Part shown: piece after piece, positions 9,464 through 19,886 of the stretch
Numbering within the stretch: the first letter of the stretch is position 1
Layout: each line of letters begins with the position of its first letter
NCBI RefSeq assembly: GCF_010730575.1
Contig: NZ_AP022614.1
Span: 310,001 to 374,000, forward strand
Direction of reading: 5' to 3'
Length of the DNA: 64,000 bases
Origin: Mycobacterium parmense
GTDB lineage: Bacteria > Actinomycetota > Actinomycetes > Mycobacteriales > Mycobacteriaceae
Translations under genes and position numbers: made by a program
The notes under the pieces: generated by a model
What the model saw: the letters and a program-made list of their open reading frames with translations, nothing else
Told to the model about the DNA's origin: nothing
Database searches by the model: none

Positions 9464-11563
9464 TCATCGCCTGCGCAGCAGCTTCATTCGAGCGTCATGC
9501 GGCACGAGCGGCATGTTGATGATGTGCGCGACCGCCTGCGCGGGGTCGATGCGAACGTAATTGGCCTGGCCCCATTGGAATTCCTGACCGGTGATCTCGT
9601 CTCGCACCCAGAAACGCTCGTAGGGTTCCCTGCCCAGGCCTTCCATGTCCAGCCACAGCGTCGCCTCCTCGGGCCCGAACGCGTTGAGCGACACGACCAC
9701 CAGCACGCAGTCGCCCGTGGCAGGATCGAATTTGCTGTAGGCCATCAATGCATCGTTGTCCACGCCGTGGAAGTGGATGGTGCGCAACTGCTGCAATGCG
9801 GGGTGCAGCCGCCGAATCTCGTTGAGCTGGGTGATGAACGGCTCCAGCGATCGGCCCTCCGCGAGCGCGCCGGCGAAGTCGCGGGGCCGCAGCTCGTACT
9901 TCTCGGAGTCGAGGTACTCCTCGCTGCCCTCCCGCACCGCGCGGTGTTCGAACAATTCGTAGCCCGAGTAGACACCCCAGGCGGGACCCATGGTCGCCGC
10001 CAGCACGGCGCGGATGGCGAACATGCCCGGACCGTTGTGCTGCAGGATGGCGTGCAGGATGTCCGGGGTGTTCACGAACAGGTTGGGCCGCCGGAAGTCG
10101 GCGAGCGCGGCGATGTCGTTGCCGAATTCGGTGAGCTCCCATTTGGCGATGCGCCACGTGAAGTAGCTGTAGGACTGGGTGAATCCGATTTTGGCCAGGC
10201 CGTACTGCCGCGCCGGCGGCGTGAAGGCCTCGGACAGGAACAGCACGTCGGGATCGATCGTCTTGACCTGCGCGATCAGCCAGGCCCAGAAGTCCGGCGG
10301 CTTGGTGTGGGGATTGTCGACGCGGAAGAACTTGACGCCGTGATCCATCCAGTGCCGGACCACCCGCAGCACCTCGTCGTACAGGCCGGCCGGGTCGTTG
10401 TCGAAGTTGAGCGGGTAGATGTCCTGGTATTTCTTCGGGGGGTTCTCCGCGTAGGCAATGGTGCCGTCGGGCAGTTCGGTGAACCATTGGCGGTGGTCGC
10501 GGGCCCACGGATGGTCGGGTGCGCACTGCAACGCCAGGTCCAGCGCGACCTCCATGCCCAATTCTCGTGTCGCTGCGACGAATCGGTCGAAGTCGTCGAT
10601 GGTGCCCAGGGCCGGGTGAACGGCGTCGTGCCCGCCTTCGTCGCTGCCGATTGCCCACGGCGAGCCGACGTCTCCGGGCGCCGCGGTGGGAGAGTTGTTG
10701 CGGCCCTTACGATGCACCTTGCCAATGGGGTGGATCGGCGGCAGGTACACGACGTCGAAGCCCATGGCCGCGATGCGCGGCAGCTGCTCGGCCGCCGTGG
10801 CAAAGGTGCCGTGCACCGGATTGCCCTCGGCGTCCCAACCGCCGGTGGAGCGCGGAAACATCTCGTACCACGACCCGAAGCGGGCCAGCGGCCGATCCAC
10901 CCAGACCCCGTACTGCTGTCCCCGGGTCACGAGGTCGCGCAACGGATAACTCGCCAAAAGCTCCGTGATTTCGGGGGACAGCGCCAGCGCCGTGCGGGTG
11001 GTGGGGTCCCCGGGGGCGCGCAATGCTTCGGCGGCGGCCAGCAGCGGGTCACGGTGGGCGCGCGGCACGCCGGTCGCCGCCCGCTCGAACAGCGCGGCGC
11101 CGACCAGCAGGTCGTTCGACAACTCCGTCTCGCCCTGGCCGGCCTCCAGCTTTGCCACCAGCCCGTGCCGCCAGCTCTCGATCGAGTCGCCCCACCCGTC
11201 GACGCGGAAGGTCCACAGCCCGACCCGGTCGGGCGTGAAGTGCCCGTGGAAGACGTAGGGCTCGAGACCCATCGTCATGGGAAACTGCAACGGCTTGACC
11301 CGCTGCTGTTCGGCGACTTCTGGCTCGATTCCGATCGGCTGCTCGGGCGCCTGAACCGCTTTGATCCGACGGGTTTCGCCTACCTGCGGGTAGCGCGGTC
11401 CGAGGTAGCGCACGACCAGCGTCGCGGCGACAGCTTCGTGGCCCTCCCGCCAGACCGCGGCGCTGACCGGGACCGTCTCACCCACCACGGCCTTGGCGGG
11501 GTAGGCGCCGCAGGAAACGACGGGCTGGACGTTATCGATCTCGACACGGCCGGGCACCACCAC
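9464..11563 (-). CDS. glgE: alpha-1,4-glucan:maltose-1-phosphate maltosyltransferase
   Basis: 699 residues, GH13_3. It extends alpha-1,4-glucan using maltose-1-phosphate from trehalose, and in M. tuberculosis its loss poisons cells with the substrate. The barrel shows [28 protein letters not shown] (nucleophile Asp) and [10 protein letters not shown] (acid Glu). The start is unsettled. Three GTG codons in a row (11563, 11560, 11557) begin the frame, with only GGAACGGA just upstream. The family N-terminus (..TEWWVPGRVEI) is also encoded, but TEWW lies one frame off, as if one G were missing at about 11560. See findings. Confidence 0.93.
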   Translation of the reverse strand: MVVPGRVEIDNVQPVVSCGAYPAKAVVGETVPVSAAVWREGHEAVAATLVVRYLGPRYPQVGETRRIKAVQAPEQPIGIEPEVAEQQRVKPLQFPMTMGLEPYVFHGHFTPDRVGLWTFRVDGWGDSIESWRHGLVAKLEAGQGETELSNDLLVGAALFERAATGVPRAHRDPLLAAAEALRAPGDPTTRTALALSPEITELLASYPLRDLVTRGQQYGVWVDRPLARFGSWYEMFPRSTGGWDAEGNPVHGTFATAAEQLPRIAAMGFDVVYLPPIHPIGKVHRKGRNNSPTAAPGDVGSPWAIGSDEGGHDAVHPALGTIDDFDRFVAATRELGMEVALDLALQCAPDHPWARDHRQWFTELPDGTIAYAENPPKKYQDIYPLNFDNDPAGLYDEVLRVVRHWMDHGVKFFRVDNPHTKPPDFWAWLIAQVKTIDPDVLFLSEAFTPPARQYGLAKIGFTQSYSYFTWRIAKWELTEFGNDIAALADFRRPNLFVNTPDILHAILQHNGPGMFAIRAVLAATMGPAWGVYSGYELFEHRAVREGSEEYLDSEKYELRPRDFAGALAEGRSLEPFITQLNEIRRLHPALQQLRTIHFHGVDNDALMAYSKFDPATGDCVLVVVSLNAFGPEEATLWLDMEGLGREPYERFWVRDEITGQEFQWGQANYVRIDPAQAVAHIINMPLVPHDARMKLLRRR

Positions 11564-11801
11564 TCCGTTCCGATTGTGGACGGCAATACCGCGGTGGTGT
11601 GGAACCTCGCGGCACGCCTCTCGTCTGGAGAAACCTTGTTGTCGTGAGAGCTTCCTGTACTGGGAAGCATTCGCAGGGAAGCATCGTTGCGACCCCGATA
11701 ACTACCCGATACCCACCCTAGTGTCAGGCCACACCCGCGGACGGAAAGCGGTCTTGAACGTCGTCGTGCGCCGGCTGGAAACCTCAGTAAGGTAGAGACG
11801 C

Positions 11802-14420
11802 GTGAAAGCCCTCCGACGTTTTACGGTTCGTGCTCATCTCCCAGAACGTCTCGCAGCGCTGGATCAGCTGTCGACCAACCTGCGATGGTCGTGGGACAAA
11901 CCGACACAAGACCTCTTCGCCACCATCGATCCCACGCTGTGGCAGCGGTGTGGCAGCGACCCGGTGGCGCTGCTGGGCGCGGTGAACCCCGCGCGGCTCG
12001 ACGAGCTCGCGCTGGACGAGGCGTTCCTGGCCCGCCTCGACGAACTCGCCGCCGACCTCCACGACTACCTGACGCGTCCGCTGTGGTATCAGCAGCGCAC
12101 GGACGAAGGCGTCCAGATGCCGACGGGCGTCGCGTACTTCTCGATGGAGTTCGGCGTCGCCGAGTCGCTGCCCAACTATTCCGGCGGATTGGGCATCCTG
12201 GCCGGCGACCACCTGAAGGCCGCCTCCGATCTCGGCGTCCCGCTGGTCGCGGTCGGGCTCTACTACCGGTCGGGTTACTTCCGGCAGTCGCTGACCGCCG
12301 ACGGTTGGCAGAACGAGACCTACCCGTCGCTGGACCCGCAGGGGTTGCCGTTGCGGCTGCTCACCGACGCCGCCGGCCGTCCCGTGCTGGTCGAACTGGC
12401 GCTGCCCGACTCCGCGCAGCTACGCGCGCGGGTCTGGGTGGCCCAGGTCGGCCGGGTCCCGCTGCTGCTCCTGGACTCCGACGTTCCCGAGAACGAGCAC
12501 GAACTGCGCGGCGTCACCGACCGGCTCTACGGTGGCGACCAGGAACACCGGATGCGGCAGGAGATCCTGGCCGGGATCGGCGGGGTGCGCGCGATCCGCG
12601 CGTTCACCGCAATCCAGGGGCTGCCCGCACCCGAGGTTTTCCACATGAACGAGGGGCACGCCGGGTTCCTCGGGGTGGAACGCATCCGCGAGCTGATGAC
12701 CGATTCGCGCCTGGACTTCGACACCGCCCTGACGGTCGTGCGGTCCAGCACCGTCTTCACCACGCACACCCCGGTGCCGGCCGGCATCGACCGCTTCCCG
12801 GTCGACATGGTGCAGCGCTACCTGGGCGGTACGGCAGGCGCGGACGGCGAGTCCACGCTGCTGCGGGGCGTCCCGACCGCGCGGATACTGGCGCTCGGCA
12901 GCGAGGACGATCCGACGAAGTTCAACATGGCCCACATGGGTCTGCGGCTCGCGCAACGGGCCAACGGTGTGTCGCTGTTGCACGGCGAGGTGAGCCGGTC
13001 CATGTTCAACGAGCTGTGGACCGGGTTCGACCCGAGCGAGGTGCCGATCGGGTCGATCACCAACGGGGTGCACGCGCGCACGTGGGCGGCGCCGCAGTGG
13101 CTGGAGCTGGGGCGCGAGCTGGCCGGGTCGGACTCGTTCGGCGACCCGGGCGTCTGGCTGCGGCTGCAGCAGGTCGATCCGGGTCACCTGTGGTGGATCC
13201 GCTCGCAGCTGCGGTCGCTGCTGGTCGAGGATGTCCGGAAGCGGTTGCGTCGTTCGTGGCTGGAGCGGGGCGCGTCGGACGCCGAATTGGGTTGGATCGC
13301 AACCGCGTTCGATCCCAACGTGCTGACCATAGGATTCGCCCGGCGGGTGCCCACGTACAAGCGGCTCACGCTGATGCTGCGCGACCCCGAGCGGCTGGAA
13401 GGGCTGCTGCTCAACGAGGAGCGGCCTATCCAGCTGATCGTGGCCGGCAAGTCGCACCCGGCCGACGACGGCGGAAAGGCGCTCATCCAGCAGGTGGTTC
13501 GCTTCGCCGACCGCCCGCAGGTGCGCCACCGCATCGCCTTCCTGCCCGATTACGACATGTCGATGGCCCGGCTGCTGTACTGGGGCTGCGACGTCTGGCT
13601 GAACAACCCGCTGCGGCCCCTGGAAGCCTGCGGCACATCCGGGATGAAGAGCGCACTCAACGGCGGGCTCAACCTGTCCATCCGCGACGGCTGGTGGGAT
13701 GAGTGGTACGACGGCGAAAACGGTTGGGCCATACCGTCTGCCGACGGCGTTGCCGACGAGACCCGTCGCGACGACCTCGAGGCCAGTGCGCTGTACACGC
13801 TGCTCGAGGAAGCGGTGACGCCGAAGTTCTACGAACGCGACGAACACGGGGTGCCGCCGCGGTGGATCGAGATGGTGCGCCACACGCTGCAGACGCTGGG
13901 GCCGAAGGTGCTGGCGTCGCGCATGGTGCGCGACTATGTCGACGGGTATTACACGCCCGCGGCGGAATCGCTGCGCAAGACCGTGGCGCCGGACGACGCC
14001 GACGGTGTGGGGGGCGGCGGCGAGTTCGGCACGGCGCGCGAGCTGGCCGCTTATCGCCGCCGCGTCCAGGAGGCGTGGCCGAAGATCGTCATCACCGACG
14101 TCGACAGCACCGGGCTGCCGGACTCGCCGGTGCTGGGCTCGAAGCTGACGCTGACCGCGACCGTCCAGCTGGCCGGGCTGGCGGCCGACGAGGTTCGGGT
14201 GCAGGCGGTGCTGGGCCGGGTCGACTCCGGCGACGTGCTGCAGCAGCCGGTGACCGTCGAGATGTCCTACACCGGCACCGCCGAGGCGGGCAGCCAGGTG
14301 TTCTCCACCACCACACCACTGCCGCTCGCGGGAGCGGTCGGGTACACGGTGCGCGTGCTGCCCCACCATCCGATGCTGGCGACCGACAGCGAGCTCGGTT
14401 TGGTCACCCTCGCGCGGTAG
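11802..14420 (+). CDS. glgP: alpha-glucan phosphorylase
   Basis: 872 residues (family GT35). It releases glucose-1-phosphate from alpha-glucan, or supplies it with GlgE/GlgB in reverse. The N-terminal 120 residues are the actinobacterial extension (STNLRWSWDKPTQDLF). Core motifs include YFSMEFGVAESLPNYSGGLGILAGD and EACGTSGMKSALNGGL, whose Lys616 should carry PLP. The last 120 residues are the extra DUF3417-type beta region. GTG at 11802 (VKALRRFTVRAHLPERL). It is divergent from glgE across 238 bp, so one control region could serve both directions. It converges on dinG. Confidence 0.94.
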   Translation: MKALRRFTVRAHLPERLAALDQLSTNLRWSWDKPTQDLFATIDPTLWQRCGSDPVALLGAVNPARLDELALDEAFLARLDELAADLHDYLTRPLWYQQRTDEGVQMPTGVAYFSMEFGVAESLPNYSGGLGILAGDHLKAASDLGVPLVAVGLYYRSGYFRQSLTADGWQNETYPSLDPQGLPLRLLTDAAGRPVLVELALPDSAQLRARVWVAQVGRVPLLLLDSDVPENEHELRGVTDRLYGGDQEHRMRQEILAGIGGVRAIRAFTAIQGLPAPEVFHMNEGHAGFLGVERIRELMTDSRLDFDTALTVVRSSTVFTTHTPVPAGIDRFPVDMVQRYLGGTAGADGESTLLRGVPTARILALGSEDDPTKFNMAHMGLRLAQRANGVSLLHGEVSRSMFNELWTGFDPSEVPIGSITNGVHARTWAAPQWLELGRELAGSDSFGDPGVWLRLQQVDPGHLWWIRSQLRSLLVEDVRKRLRRSWLERGASDAELGWIATAFDPNVLTIGFARRVPTYKRLTLMLRDPERLEGLLLNEERPIQLIVAGKSHPADDGGKALIQQVVRFADRPQVRHRIAFLPDYDMSMARLLYWGCDVWLNNPLRPLEACGTSGMKSALNGGLNLSIRDGWWDEWYDGENGWAIPSADGVADETRRDDLEASALYTLLEEAVTPKFYERDEHGVPPRWIEMVRHTLQTLGPKVLASRMVRDYVDGYYTPAAESLRKTVAPDDADGVGGGGEFGTARELAAYRRRVQEAWPKIVITDVDSTGLPDSPVLGSKLTLTATVQLAGLAADEVRVQAVLGRVDSGDVLQQPVTVEMSYTGTAEAGSQVFSTTTPLPLAGAVGYTVRVLPHHPMLATDSELGLVTLAR

Positions 14421-14429
14421 CCGCGCCGG

Positions 14430-16454
14430 TCAGGCCGGCGGGCCCTCGGCCGACGTGCGCAGCCGCTGCAGGGCGCCGCGGACCTGCTCGGCGCTGGTCG
14501 TCTGCCAGTAGGGCGGCAGCGACGCGCGCAGGTAGCTCCCGTAACCCGCGGTGACCATGCGGGAATCCAGCACCGCCACCACCCCGCGGTCGGTGACGCT
14601 GCGCAACAGCCGACCCGACCCCTGCGCCAGCAGCAGCGCCGCGTGGCTGGCCGCGACCGCCATGAAGCCGTTGCCGCCGCGCGCGGCCACCGCGCGCTGG
14701 CGCGCGCCCAGCAGGGGATCGTCCGGGCGGGGGAACGGGATGCGGTCGATCAGCACCAGCGACAACGACGGCCCCGGCACGTCGACGCCCTGCCACAGCG
14801 ACAGGGTGCCGAACAGCGACGTCTCCGCCTCGGCGCTGAATCGCTCGACCAACGCGGAGGTGCTGTCGTCGCCCTGGCACAACACCGGTGTCGGCAGCCG
14901 TTCACGCATGGCATCGGCGGCGGCCCGGGCGGCCCGCATCGACGAGAACAGCCCGAGCGTGCGTCCCCCGGCGGCGGTGATCAGCTCGGCGATCTCGGTC
15001 AGCTGCTCTGCCGAACCGGTGCCGTCGCGGCCCGGCGGCGGCAGATGTGCGGCGATGTAGAGGATGCCGGCCTTGGCGTGCTGGAACGGCGATCCGACGT
15101 CGACGCCACTCCAGCACGGGCCGGCGCCGGAATCCGCCGGGGTCAAGCCCCACGCCGCGGCCATCGCGTCGAAGGACCCGCCGATGGCCAGGGTCGCGGA
15201 CGTCAACACGGTGGTCGAGCGGGAGAACACCTTGTCGCGCAGCAGGCCGGCGACCGAAAGCGGCGCCACCCGCAGCACCGGGCGCAGCGCGCCGCGGTTG
15301 TCCTCGTGGTCGAGCCAGACGACGTCGGTGCGGTCGGGGATCGGCGGCCCGAACGAGGTCAGCACCCGCGATGCCGTGTCGGCGATCTCGCCCAGCGCCG
15401 CGACCGCTTCGGCGCGGGCCGCCGCCGCACTCGCAGGTGGGGAGGCGTCGCTCGTAGTCCCGATCGCCGACCGCGCCGCGCTCGCCGCGTCGCGCAGCAG
15501 CGTCAGGCAGGTCGCCATCTCGTCGTCGAGGCGGTCGATCCGTCCCGGCGTCGCGTCGTGAATCGCGGCGGCGAAGTTGGCCGTCGCCGCCTCGAGCCGC
15601 TCAGTCAGCTCCGGGTTCACCAATCGGCCGAGCCGCCGCGCGGCGACACCGAGGCCGGCCGCGCTGAGCTCGGCGGTGGCCACCGAAGTGACCCGATCGA
15701 CCAGCTCGTGGGCCTCGTCGACCACCAGCAGCTCGTGTTCGGGCAGCACCGCCGACTCGGCGACGGCGTCGATGGCCAGCAGTGCGTGATTGGTGACGAC
15801 GACATCGGCACGGCCGGCCAGACCCCTGGCCCGTTCGGCGAAGCACTCGGTGCCGAACGGGCAGCGGGCGACACCGAGGCATTCCCGCGCGGACACGCTG
15901 ACCTGTGACCAGGAACGCTCCGGGACGCCGGGCTTCAGATCGTCGCGGTCGCCGGAGTCCGTCGTCGCCGCCCATGCGGTCAGCCGCTGCACGTCGCGGC
16001 CGAGAGCAGTGGCCGCCAGGGGGTCGAACAACTCCTCCTGCGGCCGGCCGTCCACGCCTTCGTCGTCGCCGCCGTTGTGAATCTTGTTCAGGCACAGATA
16101 GTTTCGTCGCCCCTTCAGTAGCGCGAACCGGGGGCGGCGGGGGAGTGCGTCGGCGAGCGCGTCGATCAGCCGGGGCAGGTCGCGGTCGACGAGTTGGCGC
16201 TGCAGCGCGATCGTGGCGGTGGACACGACGACGGGTGACTCGGTGTTCAGGGCATGCACGATCGCGGGCACCAGGTAGGCGAGCGACTTGCCGGTGCCGG
16301 TGCCGGCCTGCACCACGAGGTGCTCGCCGGTCTCGAAAGCCCGCTCGACGGCCGCGGCCATCTGCAGCTGACCGCTGCGCTCGCTGCCGCCGAGGGCGGC
16401 GACGGCGACGGCCAGCAGCTCGGGCACGGGCGGGGACTCGTCGGACGTGGTCAC
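14430..16454 (-). CDS. dinG: DinG/XPD-family ATP-dependent DNA helicase
   Basis: 674 residues, superfamily 2 helicase related to XPD. Walker A is GTGTGKS (about residue 50) and the DEAH box is VVDEAH. Four Cys that can hold an iron-sulfur cluster are visible (NYLCLNK, ECLGVARCPFGTEC). C-terminal motifs LFSSMRAAR, LWQGVDVPG and QGSGRLLR (motif VI) complete the motor. It would unwind DNA with 5'-3' polarity at stalled forks or R-loops. Start GTG with GAAAGAGA just upstream. It lies downstream of pncB1 with 16 nt between, as Rv1329c follows Rv1330c. Confidence 0.93.
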   Translation of the reverse strand: MTTSDESPPVPELLAVAVAALGGSERSGQLQMAAAVERAFETGEHLVVQAGTGTGKSLAYLVPAIVHALNTESPVVVSTATIALQRQLVDRDLPRLIDALADALPRRPRFALLKGRRNYLCLNKIHNGGDDEGVDGRPQEELFDPLAATALGRDVQRLTAWAATTDSGDRDDLKPGVPERSWSQVSVSARECLGVARCPFGTECFAERARGLAGRADVVVTNHALLAIDAVAESAVLPEHELLVVDEAHELVDRVTSVATAELSAAGLGVAARRLGRLVNPELTERLEAATANFAAAIHDATPGRIDRLDDEMATCLTLLRDAASAARSAIGTTSDASPPASAAAARAEAVAALGEIADTASRVLTSFGPPIPDRTDVVWLDHEDNRGALRPVLRVAPLSVAGLLRDKVFSRSTTVLTSATLAIGGSFDAMAAAWGLTPADSGAGPCWSGVDVGSPFQHAKAGILYIAAHLPPPGRDGTGSAEQLTEIAELITAAGGRTLGLFSSMRAARAAADAMRERLPTPVLCQGDDSTSALVERFSAEAETSLFGTLSLWQGVDVPGPSLSLVLIDRIPFPRPDDPLLGARQRAVAARGGNGFMAVAASHAALLLAQGSGRLLRSVTDRGVVAVLDSRMVTAGYGSYLRASLPPYWQTTSAEQVRGALQRLRTSAEGPPA

Positions 16455-16470
16455 TCTCTTTCGAGCGGCG

Positions 16471-17787
16471 TTAGTTCTGCCCGGGCGGGATGTGGGTCGT
16501 CGGCACCGCGGGCTCGCCGTGTGACAGGTTCAAGCCTTCCCACGGCAAGCTGCGCAATCCGGAAGCTACCAGCTCCCGCGCCGCGGCCAAGTCGGGTTTG
16601 GCCACGGCTTCGCCGCCGCGGACCAACGGGGTCGTCAGCGTCCGGAACGGCCCGGCGCAGGCGGGCGGGCGCCCGGCCGGGTGCACCACTTCCTCGGTGA
16701 TGGTGCCCGTCGGGCGGGCCAGCCGCAGGGCCTCCTTGTGCCCGCCGTGAGTTTCTTTGTGGCTGCTGCGTTTCTGCACCGCAATACCGTCGACCTCGAC
16801 CAATTTGTAAACCATGTTGGCGGTCGGGGCGCCCGAGCCCGTCACCAGCGACGTGCCCACGCCGTAGCTGTCCACGGGCTCGGCGCCCAGCGCCGCGATG
16901 GAGAACTCGTCAAGGTCGCCGGACACCACGATCCGGGTCCGGCCGGCCCCCAGCCGATCGAGCTGCTCACGGACCTGGCGCGCCAGCACGCCGAGCTCGC
17001 CGGAGTCGATGCGGACCGCGCCGAGTCGGTCGCCCGCCGCGGCCACGGCGTTGGCCACGCCCGTCGTCACGTCGTAGGTGTCCACCAACAGCGTGGTGTC
17101 GGCGCCCAGCGCGTCGACCTGCGCGCGGAACGCGGCCAGCTCCGAACTTTCCGGGGGCTCGTTGGCCCGCACGTGCAGCATGGTGAACGCGTGCGCGGAG
17201 GTGCCTTCCGCCGGGACACCGTAGCGGCGCTGTGCCTCCAGGTTGGACGACGCGGCGAACCCGGCCAGGTAGGCGGCGCGGGCGGCCGCGACCGCCGCGC
17301 GCTCGTGGGTGCGGCGCGACCCCATCTCGATCAGCGGACGCTGGCGGGCAGCGCTGACCATGCGCGCCGCGGCGGACGCGACGGCGGTGTCGTGGTTGAA
17401 GATCGACAACGCCAGCGTCTCGAGCACCACGCATTCGGCGAAGCTGCCCGTCACCGACAGCACGGGAGATCCGGGAAAGTACAGCTCGCCTTCGGCGTAG
17501 CCGTCGATGTCGCCGCGGAACCGGAAGTCGCGCAGGTAGTCCACGGCCGCCGGATCGAGGAAGTTCGCCAGCGATGCACAGGCCTCGTCGTCGAAGGTGA
17601 ATTGTGGCAGGGCCTCCAGCAGCCGGCCGGTGCCCGCGACCACGCCGTAGCGGCGGCCGTCGGGAAGCCGGCGCGCGAACAGTTCGAAGGTGGCCCGGCG
17701 TCCGGCGGTGCCGTCCCGCAGGGCCGCCGCCAGCATGGTCAACTCGTACTTGTCAGTCAGCAGCCCAGTTGCCACCGGGTCGTTCAT
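16471..17787 (-). CDS. pncB1: nicotinate phosphoribosyltransferase
   Basis: 438 residues from ATG at 17787 (MNDPVATGLLTDKYELTML). It converts nicotinate and PRPP, with ATP hydrolysis, to nicotinate mononucleotide in NAD salvage. LTDKYELTM near the N-terminus is a family signature, and the His of GSRRTHE (H161) is the site that is phosphorylated in these enzymes. LVDTYDV and IRIDSGELG mark the phosphoribosyl-binding barrel. It is divergent from clpS with 67 nt between the starts. Gene order identifies it as the pncB1 rather than the pncB2 orthologue. Confidence 0.94.
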   Translation of the reverse strand: MNDPVATGLLTDKYELTMLAAALRDGTAGRRATFELFARRLPDGRRYGVVAGTGRLLEALPQFTFDDEACASLANFLDPAAVDYLRDFRFRGDIDGYAEGELYFPGSPVLSVTGSFAECVVLETLALSIFNHDTAVASAAARMVSAARQRPLIEMGSRRTHERAAVAAARAAYLAGFAASSNLEAQRRYGVPAEGTSAHAFTMLHVRANEPPESSELAAFRAQVDALGADTTLLVDTYDVTTGVANAVAAAGDRLGAVRIDSGELGVLARQVREQLDRLGAGRTRIVVSGDLDEFSIAALGAEPVDSYGVGTSLVTGSGAPTANMVYKLVEVDGIAVQKRSSHKETHGGHKEALRLARPTGTITEEVVHPAGRPPACAGPFRTLTTPLVRGGEAVAKPDLAAARELVASGLRSLPWEGLNLSHGEPAVPTTHIPPGQN

Positions 17788-17854
17788 TCCATAACGGTAT
17801 CGGCTGCACTCGGGGGGCCTGTATCTACACCTGAGGCTCGGTATCGTGGAGCAC

Positions 17855-18160
17855 ATGGTTGTTGCGTCAGCGCCCACTAAGCCGGGCACTACCGGGCAAC
17901 GAGAGTCCGCTCCGGCGGACGTCACAGCCAGTCCCTGGGTGACCATCGTCTGGGACGACCCCGTCAACCTGATGACCTACGTGACCTATGTTTTCCAGAA
18001 GCTGTTCGGCTACAGCGAGACGCAGGCCACCGAACTCATGCTTCAGGTGCACAACGAGGGAAAGGCAGTGGTGTCGGCGGGCAGCCGGGAATCCATGGAA
18101 GTTGACGTGTCCAAGCTGCACGCCGCCGGTTTGTGGGCGACGATGCAGCAGGACCGCTGA
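17855..18160 (+). CDS. clpS: ATP-dependent Clp protease adaptor ClpS
   Basis: 101 residues from ATG at 17855 with GGAG 6 nt upstream; a GTG three codons earlier is possible. ClpS delivers N-degron substrates to ClpC1P in mycobacteria. The core [27 protein letters not shown] carries the DDPxN motif that binds the N-terminal residue. VHNEGKAVV and the [20 protein letters not shown] tail are nearly identical, from memory, to the M. tuberculosis protein. Confidence 0.96.
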   Translation: MVVASAPTKPGTTGQRESAPADVTASPWVTIVWDDPVNLMTYVTYVFQKLFGYSETQATELMLQVHNEGKAVVSAGSRESMEVDVSKLHAAGLWATMQQDR

Positions 18161-18185
18161 GATTCGACGGGCACCCGGTTCTCCT

Positions 18186-18767
18186 GTGCGCAAATGGAAG
18201 CGCGTCGAAACCGCGAACGGTACCCGTTTCCGGTCCGCTCTGGCCTCCCATGAGTCGGCCCTGCTCAAAAACCTTGCCGGCGCGATGATCGGCCTGCTCG
18301 ACGAACGTGAATCCTCTTCGCCGGCAGACGAACTCGAACAGATCACCGGCATCAAGACCGGAAATGCGCAGCCCCCGACGGATCCGACGCTGCGCCGGCT
18401 GCTGCCCGACTTCTACAAGCCGGACGACGACCAGACCCCTTCCGCCGAAGTGCCCGAAAACCTCAACGCCGCGCTGCGCAGCCTGCACGAGCCCGAGATC
18501 ATCGAGGCCAAACGCGTTGCCGCACAGCGGCTCCTGGACACGGTCCCCGAAGGCGGTGGCCGGTTCGAGCTGACCGAGGACGACGCGGCCGAGTGGGTGA
18601 GCGCGGTCAACGACGTCCGGTTGAGCCTGGGCGTCATGCTCGACATCGGGCCGGAAGGCCCGGAACGCCTGCCGGGTGACCATCCACTGGCCGTGCACTT
18701 CGACGTCTACCAGTGGCTGACCGTGCTGCAGGAATACCTGGTCCTGGTGTTGATGGGGTCTAAGTGA
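18186..18767 (+). CDS. DUF2017 family protein (Rv1332 homologue)
   Basis: 193 residues from GTG at 18186 (VRKWKRVET), the start that matches the conserved N-terminus. It is predicted helical and soluble, with no membrane segment or catalytic motif. A conserved LLKNLAGAMIGLLDER opens the first half, SLHEPEIIEAKRVAAQRLLDTVP sits mid-protein and FDVYQWLTVLQEYLVLVLM ends it. Its fixed place after clpS in actinobacteria suggests a link to proteolysis or regulation, but function is unknown. No good ribosome site; translation may depend on clpS, 25 nt before. Confidence 0.85.
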   Translation: MRKWKRVETANGTRFRSALASHESALLKNLAGAMIGLLDERESSSPADELEQITGIKTGNAQPPTDPTLRRLLPDFYKPDDDQTPSAEVPENLNAALRSLHEPEIIEAKRVAAQRLLDTVPEGGGRFELTEDDAAEWVSAVNDVRLSLGVMLDIGPEGPERLPGDHPLAVHFDVYQWLTVLQEYLVLVLMGSK

Positions 18768-18783
18768 TCGCCGCGGCGGCCGG

Positions 18784-19830
18784 GTGAATTCCATCGCCGA
18801 CGTCGGGGGAATCCGCGTCGGCCACTACCAGAGGCTGGACCCGGACGCCTCGCTGGGTGCCGGGTGGGCATGCGGGGTCACCGTCGTGTTGACCCCGCCG
18901 GGCACCGTAGGCGCTGTCGACTGCCGCGGCGGTGCGCCCGGCACCCGGGAGACCGACCTGCTGGACCCTGCCAACACGGTGCGGTACGTGGACGCGGTGT
19001 TGCTCGCCGGCGGCAGCGCCTACGGCCTGGCCGCCGCCGACGGGGTCATGCGCTGGCTGGAGGAACACGAACGCGGCGTGGCCCTCGACGGCGGCACGGT
19101 GCCCATCGTGCCCGGCGCGGTGATCTTCGACCTGCCGGTCGGCGGCTGGGACCGCCGCCCGACGGCCGAATTCGGCTACCACGCGTGTGAGAACGCGGGC
19201 TGCGGCGCACCGGTGACGATCGGGACGGTCGGCGCCGGGGTGGGGGCCCGCGCCGGTGTGCTCAAGGGCGGCGTCGGGACCGCGTCGACGATGTTGCCGT
19301 CCGGCGTGACCGTCGGTGCGCTCGTCGTCGTCAACGCCGCCGGAGAGGTCGTCGACCCCACCACCGGACTGCCGTGGATGGCCGACCTCATCGCGGACTT
19401 CGCGCTGACGGCGCCGCCGGCTCAGGAGATCGACGCCCTGGCGCAGCTGCCGTCCGCGTCCGGCGCGCTGAGCAGTCCCCTCAACACCACCATCGCGGTG
19501 GTCGCCACCGACGCCGCGCTGAGTCCCGCAGGTTGCCGGCTGGTCGCGGTGGCCGCGCACGACGGCCTGGCCCGAACCATCCGGCCGGCACACACCCCGC
19601 TGGATGGGGACACCGTGTTCGCGTTGGCCACCGGGGCGGTGGAGGTGGCGCCCTCCGTCGGCGAGAAGCCGCCGCCCGCCGCGTTCTCGCCGGAGACGGG
19701 GCTGATCGCGCAGGTGGGCGCCGCCGCGGCTGATTGCCTGGCGCGAGCGGTGCTGTCCGGTGTGTTCGCCGCCCGGTCGGTGGCGGGAATTCCGGCCTAC
19801 CGCGACCTGCTGCCCGGGGCGTTCGCCTGA
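18784..19830 (+). CDS. P1 (DmpA/S58) family N-terminal-nucleophile aminopeptidase
   Basis: 348 residues from GTG at 18784, homologue of Rv1333. These enzymes cleave themselves so that the new N-terminal Ser or Thr is the nucleophile. The family segment before VVATDA reads [16 protein letters not shown], so autocleavage is expected between Asn and Thr235. The early [12 protein letters not shown] and [23 protein letters not shown] stretches are typical of the fold. It begins 16 nt after the DUF2017 gene. In M. tuberculosis mec-cysO-cysM follow; here the rhomboid gene starts 56 nt later. Confidence 0.9.
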   Translation: MNSIADVGGIRVGHYQRLDPDASLGAGWACGVTVVLTPPGTVGAVDCRGGAPGTRETDLLDPANTVRYVDAVLLAGGSAYGLAAADGVMRWLEEHERGVALDGGTVPIVPGAVIFDLPVGGWDRRPTAEFGYHACENAGCGAPVTIGTVGAGVGARAGVLKGGVGTASTMLPSGVTVGALVVVNAAGEVVDPTTGLPWMADLIADFALTAPPAQEIDALAQLPSASGALSSPLNTTIAVVATDAALSPAGCRLVAVAAHDGLARTIRPAHTPLDGDTVFALATGAVEVAPSVGEKPPPAAFSPETGLIAQVGAAAADCLARAVLSGVFAARSVAGIPAYRDLLPGAFA

Positions 19831-19886
19831 TCCGAAGCTCACCGACGGTAGCCTGGAGCGCGCCGAAGACGGAGGGCAGCGCAAGG

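Noticed and set aside
9410..11647. A 745-residue frame on the plus strand opposite glgE
   Set aside because: Antisense frames stay open in GC-rich mycobacterial DNA. The minus strand encodes a clear GlgE with full motifs; the plus frame matches no family.
12420..14369. A 649-residue minus frame opposite glgP
   Set aside because: Low-complexity Arg/Gln/His-rich shadow of a well supported phosphorylase gene.
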